DNA from: an uncultured Flavobacteriaceae bacterium
Lineage (GTDB): Bacteria; Bacteroidota; Bacteroidia; Flavobacteriales; Flavobacteriaceae
Assembly (NCBI GenBank): GCA_947501625.1
Contig: CANMWN010000003.1
Span: 124,001-188,000 of the forward strand
Direction of reading: 5' to 3'
Length of the DNA: 64,000 nucleotides
The notes below the pieces were generated by a model. It was not told the origin of the DNA. It saw nothing but the letters and a program-made list of their open reading frames with translations, and ran no database searches. Position 1 is the first letter of the stretch; each line of letters opens with the position of its first letter. The position numbers and the translations under genes are program-made. This document shows positions 1 through 7,699 of this stretch, piece by piece.

Positions 1-160
1 CAAGAACGCTTTTTTCAATATTGAATTTACCTTTATTTAAGTCAATTTTTAAATATTCACTTCGGTTGATATAATAATAATCTTCAGTTTCAAAATTAAT
101 AGTGTTTTGTGCAGTTAAATACTGACAAAATAAAAGAATAATTAGCAAGATTTTTTTCAT
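1..160 (-). CDS. Secreted protein, N-terminal fragment cut by the window edge
   Basis: The frame is open from an ATG at 160 to the window edge (53 codons). The protein begins MKKILLIILLFCQYLTAQN: two Lys, a hydrophobic stretch, then an A-Q junction typical of flavobacterial signal peptidase I sites. About 33 polar, Tyr/Asn-rich residues follow. The function cannot be read because the rest lies outside the window. A good Bacteroidota promoter sits just upstream on the same strand, so this is probably the first gene of its transcript. Confidence 0.75.
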   Translation of the reverse strand, partial: MKKILLIILLFCQYLTAQNTINFETEDYYYINRSEYLKIDLNKGKFNIEKSVL

Positions 161-186
161 AAATCGCATTTTTCTAAAATATAATT

Positions 187-217
187 CAAATATATTGTTA
201 AATTCAAGTTTGAGCAA
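187..217 (-). promoter_or_regulatory. Promoter of the clipped secreted protein
   Basis: On the minus strand a perfect -7 element TATATTTG (187-194) follows a TTG -33 element (215-217) after 20 nt. This matches the Bacteroidota consensus TTG-N19/20-TAnnTTTG. Confidence 0.6.
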
Positions 218-310
218 TTATATCAAGGCGAATTAAGAAAATTTTAAGCCTTTAAAAACTCCATTGATTATTTTTAAACAATTGTTGTGCCAATTTTGTT
301 AATTTGTAAC

Positions 311-1354
311 ATGCAATTAGGTATTCATAGAAATTTTGAATTAAATGGAAATTCTTTTTCAACTGTTGATGAACTGATAAGTTATTCAAGAAATATTTCT
401 AGTTCAATAGCTGACTTTCTTTCCGATTTTTTTTCTCAAGAAAACAAGATAGAAATTCAAACTTCAGGCTCAACAGGTAAACCAAAGTTGATTGAGATTA
501 AGAAAGAATTTATGATTAATTCTGCAATTGCAACAGGAGATTTTTTTGATTTAAATGAAAATACAACTGCGTTATTATGTTTAAACACCGATTATATTGC
601 TGGCAAAATGATGTTGGTTCGTGCATTAGTTTTGGGTTGGAAATTGGATATTGTTCCTCCAACTATGAATCCATTAAAAGATTTAGAGAAATCTTATGAC
701 TTTTCTGCAATGGTGCCATTGCAAGTGTATAATTCAATTGAGCAATTGTCAAAAATTAAATTGTTAATTATTGGTGGAGGAGTCGTATCAAATGAACTGA
801 AAAGTAAACTGAAAAACATTTCAACCAAAGTTTATGCAACTTACGGAATGACTGAAACAGTAACTCATATTGCTGTTCAATCAATTAATAATGAAGAATT
901 AAAAGTTAATAATTACAAAACACTTCCAAATATCAAAGTATCAGTAGATAGTAGAGGTTGTTTGGTTATCAAAGCACCAAAAGTTTCAGAAGAATTGGTA
1001 ACTACTAATGATTTGGTTGAACTAAAATCTGATACAGAATTTAAATGGTTGGGAAGAGTTGACTCAATTATTAATTCAGGCGGAATTAAACTGATTCCTG
1101 AGCAAATTGAGGATAAACTCTCCAAAGTTATCTCTCAGCGCTTTTTTATTACTTCTCTTCCTGATAAAAAATTGGGAGAGAAAGTTGTCTTAATTGTTGA
1201 AGGAGTTGAAAATCCTATGATTCTGAGCGAATTAAAAAATATTACTTCACTAACCAAATACGAAATCCCTAAAGAAATTTATTTTATATCTCAGTTTATA
1301 GAAACTGAAACAAAGAAAATCCAGCGAAAAAAGACTATAGAGTTATTGTTTTGA
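311..1354 (+). CDS. menE: O-succinylbenzoate-CoA ligase (MenE-type AMP-binding protein)
   Basis: ANL-superfamily adenylating enzyme. MenE activates o-succinylbenzoate with ATP and CoA in menaquinone synthesis, the sole quinone of most Bacteroidota. Visible motifs: the P-loop-like TSGSTGKPKLI (about residue 50), YATYGMTET (A5, mid protein), WLGRVDSIINSGG (A7/A8) and a C-terminal Lys-rich tail. At about 347 aa it is the short form usual in Flavobacteriia. An in-frame GTG lies 24 nt upstream, but ATG 311 gives the family-like start 'MQLGIHRNFELNG', so I prefer it. The 3' end overlaps the convergent MFS gene by 12 nt. Assignment as MenE rather than another short acyl-CoA ligase rests on length and family pattern. 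Confidence 0.85.
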   Translation: MQLGIHRNFELNGNSFSTVDELISYSRNISSSIADFLSDFFSQENKIEIQTSGSTGKPKLIEIKKEFMINSAIATGDFFDLNENTTALLCLNTDYIAGKMMLVRALVLGWKLDIVPPTMNPLKDLEKSYDFSAMVPLQVYNSIEQLSKIKLLIIGGGVVSNELKSKLKNISTKVYATYGMTETVTHIAVQSINNEELKVNNYKTLPNIKVSVDSRGCLVIKAPKVSEELVTTNDLVELKSDTEFKWLGRVDSIINSGGIKLIPEQIEDKLSKVISQRFFITSLPDKKLGEKVVLIVEGVENPMILSELKNITSLTKYEIPKEIYFISQFIETETKKIQRKKTIELLF

Positions 1355-2599
1355 ATTACGGTAAAGAAACCATGAAGCGATAAGCCCAATAAATGAAAAG
1401 ATAACAAGCGCAAGAAATACGTGTTGATGTCCTAATTTACCCGGAGAATTATCTAATAATACACCAATTAAAGGTCCGGAAAATATATCAGGTGTATAAC
1501 CAATTACCGATAATATTCCGACAGCAGTTCCAGTTAATTCAACAGGAATATTTCCTTCTTCCATCACTGCAAAATATAATACTCTAGTTGAATATACTCC
1601 AATTGAAATTAAACCAATTGAAATTATAAATAAAAGTGTGTGTTGGTTACTTACAATTCCGCTAGCAAAAATCACACTCATCAATAACGTAATTGCAAAA
1701 CCTATAGTAAGCCATAATGATGGTTTAGATCTATCGGCTAATAGACCAATACTAACACCAATTAATGGCCTTATGTAGAGTAGGGAAGTACCAATTTTAG
1801 CAGCATCAATTTCATTAAAAAGCATTACTTCTTTGGCATATAAACTAAAGATGTCAGTTGTTTTGTATCCAAAATATGCACATAAAATAATAACCATCAT
1901 AAACCAAACCGTAGGTATTTTTAATACATCTTTAAAAATAGAGAGTTTGAAGTTTGAAGAACTATCGTCAGTAGAATTTATAGTTAATTTTTTTAAGAAA
2001 AAATAAACTAAGATTCCTATAAAACATACAATTAAAGATGAAATCAGAATAACATATTTAAATGCTTCTTTGCGTTCTATTAATGTTGTTTGAGAAATAT
2101 CAGAAATTAGAATCGAAAAAATAAAAACTCCAATGGAACCGAATGCTGCAGCAACTAAACCTCTTCCGCCATCTAAAAAACCAAAAGCCGTACCTTGTGA
2201 GGAAGTTCCTCCCCATACTCTTGTTGCTTTTACCATAGCAGCCCAAAGCAAAAAAATGGTTGTAAATCCCCAATATCCAAATAAGATTTTTAAATGAAAA
2301 TACTCTGGAAAAGTTGCCAAATATAAACCGCCTAATGCAGTTAAGATTAGCGAGGAAGATATCAAATATCTTGGATGAAATTTATCTGCAAGTGGACCTC
2401 CAAACAAATATGAAAATAAAGCAACTATCCCATAAATGGAGAAGCATGTTCCTAATTGAAGATTGTTTATCCCAAAAGTTTCTAAGTAAGTAGGTCTAAA
2501 AATTCTTGCTAAAACAAACGGTAAAATAAATACGGCTTCACCAGCCAAAATCAATAAGATGATTATATATTTTGGCTGATTTGATTTAGATTTTAGCAA
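1343..2599 (-). CDS. MFS transporter
   Basis: A protein of 418 aa with about twelve hydrophobic segments in two halves separated by a polar loop near residues 200-215. The loop between TM2 and TM3 reads GGPLADKFHPR, the MFS motif A (GxLaDrxGrr). A related GLLADRSKPS follows TM8 in the second half. It acts in the inner membrane; the substrate cannot be inferred. It lies 17 nt downstream of yebC on the same strand and is probably cotranscribed. It overlaps menE tail to tail. Confidence 0.85.
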   Translation of the reverse strand: MLKSKSNQPKYIIILLILAGEAVFILPFVLARIFRPTYLETFGINNLQLGTCFSIYGIVALFSYLFGGPLADKFHPRYLISSSLILTALGGLYLATFPEYFHLKILFGYWGFTTIFLLWAAMVKATRVWGGTSSQGTAFGFLDGGRGLVAAAFGSIGVFIFSILISDISQTTLIERKEAFKYVILISSLIVCFIGILVYFFLKKLTINSTDDSSSNFKLSIFKDVLKIPTVWFMMVIILCAYFGYKTTDIFSLYAKEVMLFNEIDAAKIGTSLLYIRPLIGVSIGLLADRSKPSLWLTIGFAITLLMSVIFASGIVSNQHTLLFIISIGLISIGVYSTRVLYFAVMEEGNIPVELTGTAVGILSVIGYTPDIFSGPLIGVLLDNSPGKLGHQHVFLALVIFSFIGLIASWFLYRNSKQ

Positions 2600-2616
2600 A
2601 TTGGAATTTTTAGTAA

Positions 2617-3333
2617 TTACATTTCCATAGAATGATATACATTTTGTACATCATCTTCTTCTTCCAACTTTTCTAAGAGTTTTTCAACATCGGCTTGTTG
2701 CTCTTCGCTTAACTTAGTTGTTGAAGTTGGTATTCTTTCAAATCCAGAAGATAAAATTTCAACATTGTTTTCTTCAAAGAATGATTGAATGGCGCCAAAT
2801 TGCTCAAATGGCGCATAAATAATTATTCCTTCATCATCCACAAATATTTCTTCAACATCAAAGTCTATTAATTCTAATTCCAACTCTTCCATATCAATAG
2901 AAATGTCTTCTTTTTTTACGGTGAAGTTACAAGTATGGTCAAACATAAAAACAACCGATCCTGAAGTTCCAAGATTCCCATCACACTTGTTAAAAGCCGC
3001 ACGTACATTGGCTACTGTTCTGTTATTGTTGTCTGTAGCTGTTTCAACTACGATGGCAATTCCATGAGGAGCATAACCTTCAAAGAGCGTTTCTTTATAG
3101 TTAGCAGTATCTTTATCAGATGCTTTTTTAATAGCACGCTCTACATTATCTTTCGGCATGTTAGCCGCTTTTGCATTTTGGATAACGGCTCTTAAACGCG
3201 AATTTGTATCAGGATTTGGACCTCCTTCTTTCACCGCCATTACTATATCTTTTCCTATTCTCGTAAACGTTTTTGCCATTGCTGACCAACGCTTCATCTT
3301 CCTTGCTTTTCTAAATTCAAATGCTCTTCCCAT
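2617..3333 (-). CDS. yebC: YebC/PmpR/TACO1 family protein
   Basis: The N-terminus (MGRAFEFRKARKMKRWSAM) and the stretch 'GGPNPDTNSRLRAVIQNAKA' are hallmarks of the family, and 238 aa is the usual length. Members were long annotated as transcriptional regulators. The mitochondrial homologue TACO1 and recent bacterial work point to a role in translation. The C-terminal third is strongly acidic (EEEDDVQN). It has its own upstream promoter and leads into the MFS gene. Confidence 0.93.
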   Translation of the reverse strand: MGRAFEFRKARKMKRWSAMAKTFTRIGKDIVMAVKEGGPNPDTNSRLRAVIQNAKAANMPKDNVERAIKKASDKDTANYKETLFEGYAPHGIAIVVETATDNNNRTVANVRAAFNKCDGNLGTSGSVVFMFDHTCNFTVKKEDISIDMEELELELIDFDVEEIFVDDEGIIIYAPFEQFGAIQSFFEENNVEILSSGFERIPTSTTKLSEEQQADVEKLLEKLEEEDDVQNVYHSMEM

Positions 3334-3364
3334 TCTATGTAATATATTTTTGTGCTTAAGTAAG

Positions 3365-3395
3365 CAAATATAATTATTACCATATTGAATTGCAA
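3365..3395 (-). promoter_or_regulatory. Promoter of yebC
   Basis: Minus-strand -7 TATATTTG (3365-3372) and TTG (3393-3395), 20 nt apart. The inverted repeat CATATTG-aattg-CAATATG (3381-3399) covers the -33 element and could be an operator. Confidence 0.55.
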
Positions 3396-3525
3396 TATGA
3401 TATTCATTTTATATTTATCTAAATCAAAGGATAGTTTAACGATGTAAATTACTTAGTTAACTCAATGATGTTTTAAAATTTAAACTTATGAGTGTAGTTT
3501 TATTTGAAACTTTAAATCTACTACC

Positions 3526-4122
3526 ATGAAAAACTTTTTTATTAGCGTTCTGTTATTATTTATTATAGGGCAAATACAAGCACAAGAGAACAATATATTT
3601 ACTAAAACTGTTCAGTTAGAATCACTAATCCCATTTATAGTTGATAACTATAATCAAGATGATGAGGCTGAACAATCAAGAAATATCATATTTTTAATTC
3701 CAGTAAGCGAATATGGTTTATCGCCGGATGCATTATTTGTTTTAAATCAATCTTTTAAATTATTGAGCACAAGGTTAAATGAAGAAGATCAAATCTCAAT
3801 TGTTGTTCATTCTGGTATTAATGGGCAAGTATTAAATAGTGTTTCGCCATTAGAACTTAAAAAAGTGCTGTATGCGATAAACAATATTGAAAAAAGTGTT
3901 TCTCAAATTCATGAGGACGGTATTTCACTAGCTTATGAAATTGCTGACAGTAATTTTGACGAGGATGCTATAAATAGTATTGTGATGATTCGCTCTTCAA
4001 AACAATTTGAAATGCAAAATGTTGCAAATGATAAAGTGAGGCAAAAAAACGGTAAAGGGAATTTGATTCTACTTACCTTGATTGGTTTGGCTCCAGAAAT
4101 TATTGATGCGTTGAAAGATTAA
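3526..4122 (+). CDS. Secreted VWA-fold protein with a degenerate metal site
   Basis: Signal peptide MKNFFISVLLLFIIGQIQAQ, then about 175 aa that follow the layout of VWA domains of Ca-activated chloride-channel/BatA type: a hydrophobic strand (NIIFLIPVSEYG), a helix containing 'LLSTRLNEEDQISIVV', a strand with 'GINGQVLNSVS', then 'ISLAYEIADSNFDEDAINSIVMI'. The MIDAS motif DxSxS is replaced by PVSEY, so both the metal-binding Asp and the second Ser are gone. It is therefore probably a non-metal-binding adhesion or interaction domain in the periplasm. The gene stands alone between yebC and the carboxylase. The VWA assignment is from pattern only. Confidence 0.7.
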   Translation: MKNFFISVLLLFIIGQIQAQENNIFTKTVQLESLIPFIVDNYNQDDEAEQSRNIIFLIPVSEYGLSPDALFVLNQSFKLLSTRLNEEDQISIVVHSGINGQVLNSVSPLELKKVLYAINNIEKSVSQIHEDGISLAYEIADSNFDEDAINSIVMIRSSKQFEMQNVANDKVRQKNGKGNLILLTLIGLAPEIIDALKD

Positions 4123-4125
4123 TTT

Positions 4126-5754
4126 TTATACTTGTATTACACCTAAATTAAACTGTTTTTCGATCGGTGCATTATCTGCTGCTTCGATGCCCATACTCAA
4201 CCATTTTCTTGTGTCTATTGGATCAATAATTGCATCAGTCCATAGTCTAGCTGCCGCATAATAAGGTGTTGTCTGCTTGTCGTAACGATCTTCAATCGTT
4301 TTTAAGATTTCTTGCTCTTTTTCTGGAGTTATCTTTTCTCCTTTTTTCTTGAGGGTAGCAGTTTCAATTTGTAATAAAACTTTCGCGGCTTGCGCTCCTC
4401 CCATAACTGCCAATCTTGCGCTTGGCCAAGCAAAAATTAATCTAGGATCATAAGCTTTACCACACATTGCATAGTTTCCTGCACCATAAGAATTACCAAT
4501 AACAACAGTGAACTTTGGCACTACAGAATTACTCACAGCATTTACCATTTTAGCACCATCTTTGATAATTCCTCCATGTTCTGATTTGCTTCCAACCATA
4601 AAGCCAGTTACATCTTGTAAGAAAACTAAAGGTATTTTCTTTTGGTTACAGTTGGCAATAAAACGAGTTGCTTTGTCTGCACTGTCAGAATAGATAACAC
4701 CACCAAATTGCATCTCTTTTTTAGCGTTTTTAATCACTTTTCGTTGATTAGCCACAATTCCAACAGCCCAACCATCTATTCTTGCATAGGCGCAAATAAT
4801 AGTTTTACCATAATTGGCTTTGTATTCTTCAAACTCCGATTTATCAACCAATCGTTTTATGATTTCTTTCATGTCATACTGGTCTGTTCTCAGTTTTGGT
4901 AAAATACCGTAAACATCTTTTGGGTCTTCAGATGGTTTTGAAGGAGTTACTCTATTAAAACCTGCTTTTTCATTTTCGCCAATTTTGCTAAAAATGTTTT
5001 TTATCTTATCTAAAGCATCTTTGTCATCAGTTGCTTTATAATCTGTTACACCACTTATTTCACAATGTGTAGTCGCACCACCCAAAGTTTCGTTATCAAT
5101 ACTTTCTCCAATGGCAGCCTTCACTAAATAACTTCCGGCTAAGAAAATACTTGCAGTTTTATCAACAATAATTGCTTCATCACTCATAATAGGAAGGTAA
5201 GCACCACCTGCAACACAACTTCCCATGATTGCAGAAATCTGTGTAATTCCCATACTGCTCATTACCGCATTATTTCTAAAAATACGCCCAAAATGTTCTT
5301 TGTCAGGAAAAATTTCATCTTGCATTGGCAAATAAACACCTGCTGAATCAACTAAATAAATTATAGGAAGTTTGTTTTCTATTGAGATTTCTTGTGCTCT
5401 TAAATTTTTCTTTCCTGTTATTGGAAACCAAGCGCCAGCTTTTACTGTTGCATCATTGGCTACAACAATACATTGCTTTCCTGATATATAACCGATTTTA
5501 ACAACTACTCCAGCAGAAGGACAACCACCATGTTCATGATACATTTCTTCTCCAGCAAATGCTCCAATCTCTATACTTTTGGAATTGTTGTCTAGTAAGT
5601 AATCTATTCTTTCTCTTGCAGTTAGTTTACCTTTTGCATGATGTTTTTCTATTCTTTTTTCACCACCACCTTTTTCAACTTTGAGAAGTCTTTTTCTTAA
5701 TTCAGCAACTTGTAACTTATTAAAATCTTCGTTTTTATTGAAGTTTAAATCCAT
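4126..5754 (-). CDS. Acyl-CoA carboxylase, carboxyltransferase (beta) subunit; methylcrotonoyl-CoA carboxylase-like
   Basis: A biotin-dependent carboxyltransferase of 542 aa. It transfers carboxyl from carboxybiotin to an acyl-CoA. Crotonase-fold landmarks: 'HGGCPSAGVVVKIGYISGKQ', 'VDSAGVYLPMQDEIFPD', 'GSCVAGGAYLPIMSDEAI' and, in the C-terminal half, 'VTGFMVGSKSEHGGIIKDGA' with 'GNSYGAGNYAMCGKAYDPR'. The HGGCPSAG and VYLPMQDE versions resemble methylcrotonoyl-CoA carboxylase beta (leucine breakdown) more than propionyl-CoA carboxylase. No biotin carboxylase subunit is adjacent, so it must be encoded elsewhere. Confidence 0.88.
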   Translation of the reverse strand: MDLNFNKNEDFNKLQVAELRKRLLKVEKGGGEKRIEKHHAKGKLTARERIDYLLDNNSKSIEIGAFAGEEMYHEHGGCPSAGVVVKIGYISGKQCIVVANDATVKAGAWFPITGKKNLRAQEISIENKLPIIYLVDSAGVYLPMQDEIFPDKEHFGRIFRNNAVMSSMGITQISAIMGSCVAGGAYLPIMSDEAIIVDKTASIFLAGSYLVKAAIGESIDNETLGGATTHCEISGVTDYKATDDKDALDKIKNIFSKIGENEKAGFNRVTPSKPSEDPKDVYGILPKLRTDQYDMKEIIKRLVDKSEFEEYKANYGKTIICAYARIDGWAVGIVANQRKVIKNAKKEMQFGGVIYSDSADKATRFIANCNQKKIPLVFLQDVTGFMVGSKSEHGGIIKDGAKMVNAVSNSVVPKFTVVIGNSYGAGNYAMCGKAYDPRLIFAWPSARLAVMGGAQAAKVLLQIETATLKKKGEKITPEKEQEILKTIEDRYDKQTTPYYAAARLWTDAIIDPIDTRKWLSMGIEAADNAPIEKQFNLGVIQV

Positions 5755-5828
5755 AATAACATTGTCAATTTTTCAAATGCTAAAGTACAAAAAAACTAAG
5801 ATTGATTCTTAAATATTTTCCATGACAA

Positions 5829-5846
5829 TATTTTCCTTGGAAAATA
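5829..5846. promoter_or_regulatory. Palindromic operator 1 of the DoxX-MarR-pirin operon
   Basis: Perfect palindrome TATTTTCC-TT-GGAAAATA. A further half-site TATTTTCC lies at 5814-5821. The centre of the palindrome coincides with the -33 TTG of the promoter (5837-5839). A bound regulator would therefore block RNA polymerase. The same 8-bp arms recur at 7682-7699 beside marR, which makes MarR the obvious ligand (inference). Confidence 0.75.
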
Positions 5847-5867
5847 AAATTATTATTTGTAACTTTG
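5837..5867 (+). promoter_or_regulatory. Promoter of the DoxX-MarR-pirin operon
   Basis: TTG at 5837-5839, 20-nt spacer, and a perfect -7 element TAACTTTG (5860-5867). The DoxX-like start codon is 24 nt beyond the -7 element. Confidence 0.7.
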
Positions 5868-5891
5868 TACAGAATTTAAAACTTATTAAAA

Positions 5892-6242
5892 ATGAAACGA
5901 GATAAAATTATTTATTATATCGCAACAGGATTATTAACATTATTAATGTTGTTTTCTGTACAAATGTATTTTTTTAACCATGCAGAAGTTGTAGAAATGT
6001 TTACGAAATTTGGTTATCCAATTTATATAATTTATCCATATGGAGTTGCTAAATTACTAGGAGTAATTGCTTTGTGGTTTGTTGCGAATAGAACTATTAA
6101 GGAATGGGCTTATGCAGGATTCTTTTTTGCATTTATTTTAGCATTTTTTGCTCATTACATGATAGGCGATGGAGAGCAAATGGGAGCATTGATTGCTATG
6201 ATTTTATTGATTGTTTCATACATTTTTGGTAAAAAGATTTAA
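5892..6242 (+). CDS. DoxX-like family membrane protein
   Basis: A 116-aa integral membrane protein with four hydrophobic segments. The pattern of a conserved Tyr/Pro-rich second helix ('YPIYIIYPYGVAKLLG') is typical of DoxX-like (DoxX_2) proteins. The biochemical role in bacteria is unknown; relatives are found with redox and thiol-stress genes. It is the first gene of a tightly spaced operon; the next start codon is 2 nt past its stop. The upstream region carries a promoter overlapped by a palindromic operator. Confidence 0.8.
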   Translation: MKRDKIIYYIATGLLTLLMLFSVQMYFFNHAEVVEMFTKFGYPIYIIYPYGVAKLLGVIALWFVANRTIKEWAYAGFFFAFILAFFAHYMIGDGEQMGALIAMILLIVSYIFGKKI

Positions 6243-6244
6243 AA

Positions 6245-6775
6245 ATGAAAAAAATAATTGCCTTTGCAGGAAGTAATAGTAAAAAATCTATAAACAAGGA
6301 ATTAGCAATTTATGCAGTATCACTGTTAAGTAATGTTGAGTCTGAAATGTTAGATTTAAATGATTTTCCATTGCCTCTTTATGGTATAGATAAAGAAAAT
6401 AAAAGTGGTATTCCAGAGAATGCTCAAGTTTTTTTAGATAAAATTAAATCTAGTGATGGTATAATTTTATCATTGGCAGAACATAATGGAGCATATGCAA
6501 CAGTATTTAAAAATATTTTTGATTGGATGTCAAGAATAGATGGAAAATTATGGAGTGAGAAACCAATGTTGTTAATGGCTACTTCTCCTGGAGGTAGAGG
6601 TGGAGCAACAGTTTTAGAGATTGCTAAAAGTCGCTTTCCATACATGGGCGGAAATATAGTTTCTACTTATTCCTTACCAAGTTTCTTTGATAATTTCAAA
6701 GATGGAAAAATAGTTAATACTGATTTTGATAATCAATTGACAAAATCAGTTGACATGTTAAGCAAAGAAATATAA
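6245..6775 (+). CDS. NAD(P)H-dependent FMN reductase family oxidoreductase
   Basis: A flavodoxin-like protein of 176 aa. 'AFAGSNSKKSINKELA' gives the phosphate-binding loop after strand 1. 'PLYGID', 'LAEHNGAYATVFKNIFDWMSR' and 'LLMATSPGGRGGATVLE' match the FMN- and substrate-contacting segments of the ChrR/YieF-type quinone and azo reductases. Likely reaction: two-electron reduction of quinones or similar electrophiles with NAD(P)H. Its position between a DoxX-like and an Fe-S gene under a MarR regulator supports a detoxification role. Confidence 0.88.
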   Translation: MKKIIAFAGSNSKKSINKELAIYAVSLLSNVESEMLDLNDFPLPLYGIDKENKSGIPENAQVFLDKIKSSDGIILSLAEHNGAYATVFKNIFDWMSRIDGKLWSEKPMLLMATSPGGRGGATVLEIAKSRFPYMGGNIVSTYSLPSFFDNFKDGKIVNTDFDNQLTKSVDMLSKEI

Positions 6776-6791
6776 TTTTAAAATTTTAGTT

Positions 6792-7226
6792 ATGTCAGAT
6801 GAGAAGAAAGAAGTTATAAAGAATTATAGTAATGATGATATTACTGTTGTTTGGAAACCTAACACATGCATTCATGCAAAAAAATGTTGGAAAGAGTTGA
6901 TTCAAGTGTTTGATCCTCGTAACAGACCTTGGGTTAATATGGACGGTGCATCTACTGAAAGAATAAAAAAGCAAGTAGAAGCATGTCCTTCAGGTGCATT
7001 GTCATATATATCTAAAAAGGAAGGTAGTGAAGCAGCAGCGCATACTGAAATTAAAGTTGAAGCATTAGAAAATGGCCCATTATTAGTATTTGGAACTTTA
7101 CATGTTACAAATTCTGATGGAACTTCTGAAAAGAAAAACAAGACAACTGCTTTTTGTAGATGTGGTGTTTCACAGAATAAACCTTATTGTGATGGAGCAC
7201 ATGTAAAATCTGAATTTAGAGGTTAG
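6792..7226 (+). CDS. Fe-S protein: Fer4_19-type domain fused to a CDGSH domain
   Basis: Two iron-sulfur modules in 144 aa. Residues about 15-75 ('WKPNTCIHAKKCW' ... 'ACPSGALSY') form the divergent mono-cluster ferredoxin domain seen in YjdI-type proteins. The C-terminal part contains 'CRCGVSQNKPYCDGAH', the complete CxC-x8-CDGxH set of three Cys and one His that binds the redox-active [2Fe-2S] cluster of CDGSH proteins. Probably an electron carrier or redox sensor working with the adjacent FMN reductase. Its stop is 2 nt before the marR start. Confidence 0.9.
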   Translation: MSDEKKEVIKNYSNDDITVVWKPNTCIHAKKCWKELIQVFDPRNRPWVNMDGASTERIKKQVEACPSGALSYISKKEGSEAAAHTEIKVEALENGPLLVFGTLHVTNSDGTSEKKNKTTAFCRCGVSQNKPYCDGAHVKSEFRG

Positions 7227-7228
7227 TT

Positions 7229-7666
7229 ATGGGTGATATTTCTAAAGATATTAATTCAAAGTTTCCAAACAATAAAGTAAAAGCATTATTAAATATTCTA
7301 TATACTGCTAACTGGATAAAAACACAGCAAAACACTTTTTTTCAACCATTTAAAGTTTCTGCTCAACAGTATAATATCTTAAGAATTTTAAGAGGTACTA
7401 AAGAGCCATTAAAAGCACAAACTATTAAAGAAAGAATGATTGAAAGAGCTCCAAATGCTACCAGAATGATGGATAAATTATCTGACAAGAAGTTGATTGA
7501 AAGAGTTAGGTGTGATCATGATAGAAGAGTAGTTTATATTAATATTACTGAGAATGGTTTAAAATTATTATCTAAAATAGATAGTAATTTTAAGAATGAT
7601 ATTTTAGAAAATTTATCTAATGATGAAGCCACAATTTTAAGTGATTTGTTAGATAAAATACGATAA
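7229..7666 (+). CDS. MarR-family transcriptional regulator, probable autorepressor of this operon
   Basis: A winged-helix protein of 145 aa with the MarR order: dimerisation helices ('ILYTANWIKTQQNTFF'), recognition helix region ('IKERMIERAPNATRMMDKL') and wing ('VRCDHDRRVVYINIT'). A single Cys lies at the base of the wing and could serve as a redox sensor. Two identical-arm palindromes, one over the operon's -33 element and one directly downstream of marR, are the obvious targets. DNA binding and ligand are not shown by sequence. Confidence 0.88.
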   Translation: MGDISKDINSKFPNNKVKALLNILYTANWIKTQQNTFFQPFKVSAQQYNILRILRGTKEPLKAQTIKERMIERAPNATRMMDKLSDKKLIERVRCDHDRRVVYINITENGLKLLSKIDSNFKNDILENLSNDEATILSDLLDKIR

Positions 7667-7681
7667 AAAAATTTAATTAAA

Positions 7682-7699
7682 TATTTTCCATGGAAAATA
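7682..7699. promoter_or_regulatory. Palindromic operator 2, overlapping the pirin start codon
   Basis: Perfect palindrome TATTTTCC-AT-GGAAAATA with the same 8-bp arms as the site at 5829-5846. The predicted ATG of the pirin gene (7690) forms its centre. No -7 element is visible just upstream or downstream, so this may be an auxiliary or roadblock site rather than a promoter operator. The two centres are about 1.85 kb apart. Confidence 0.7.
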
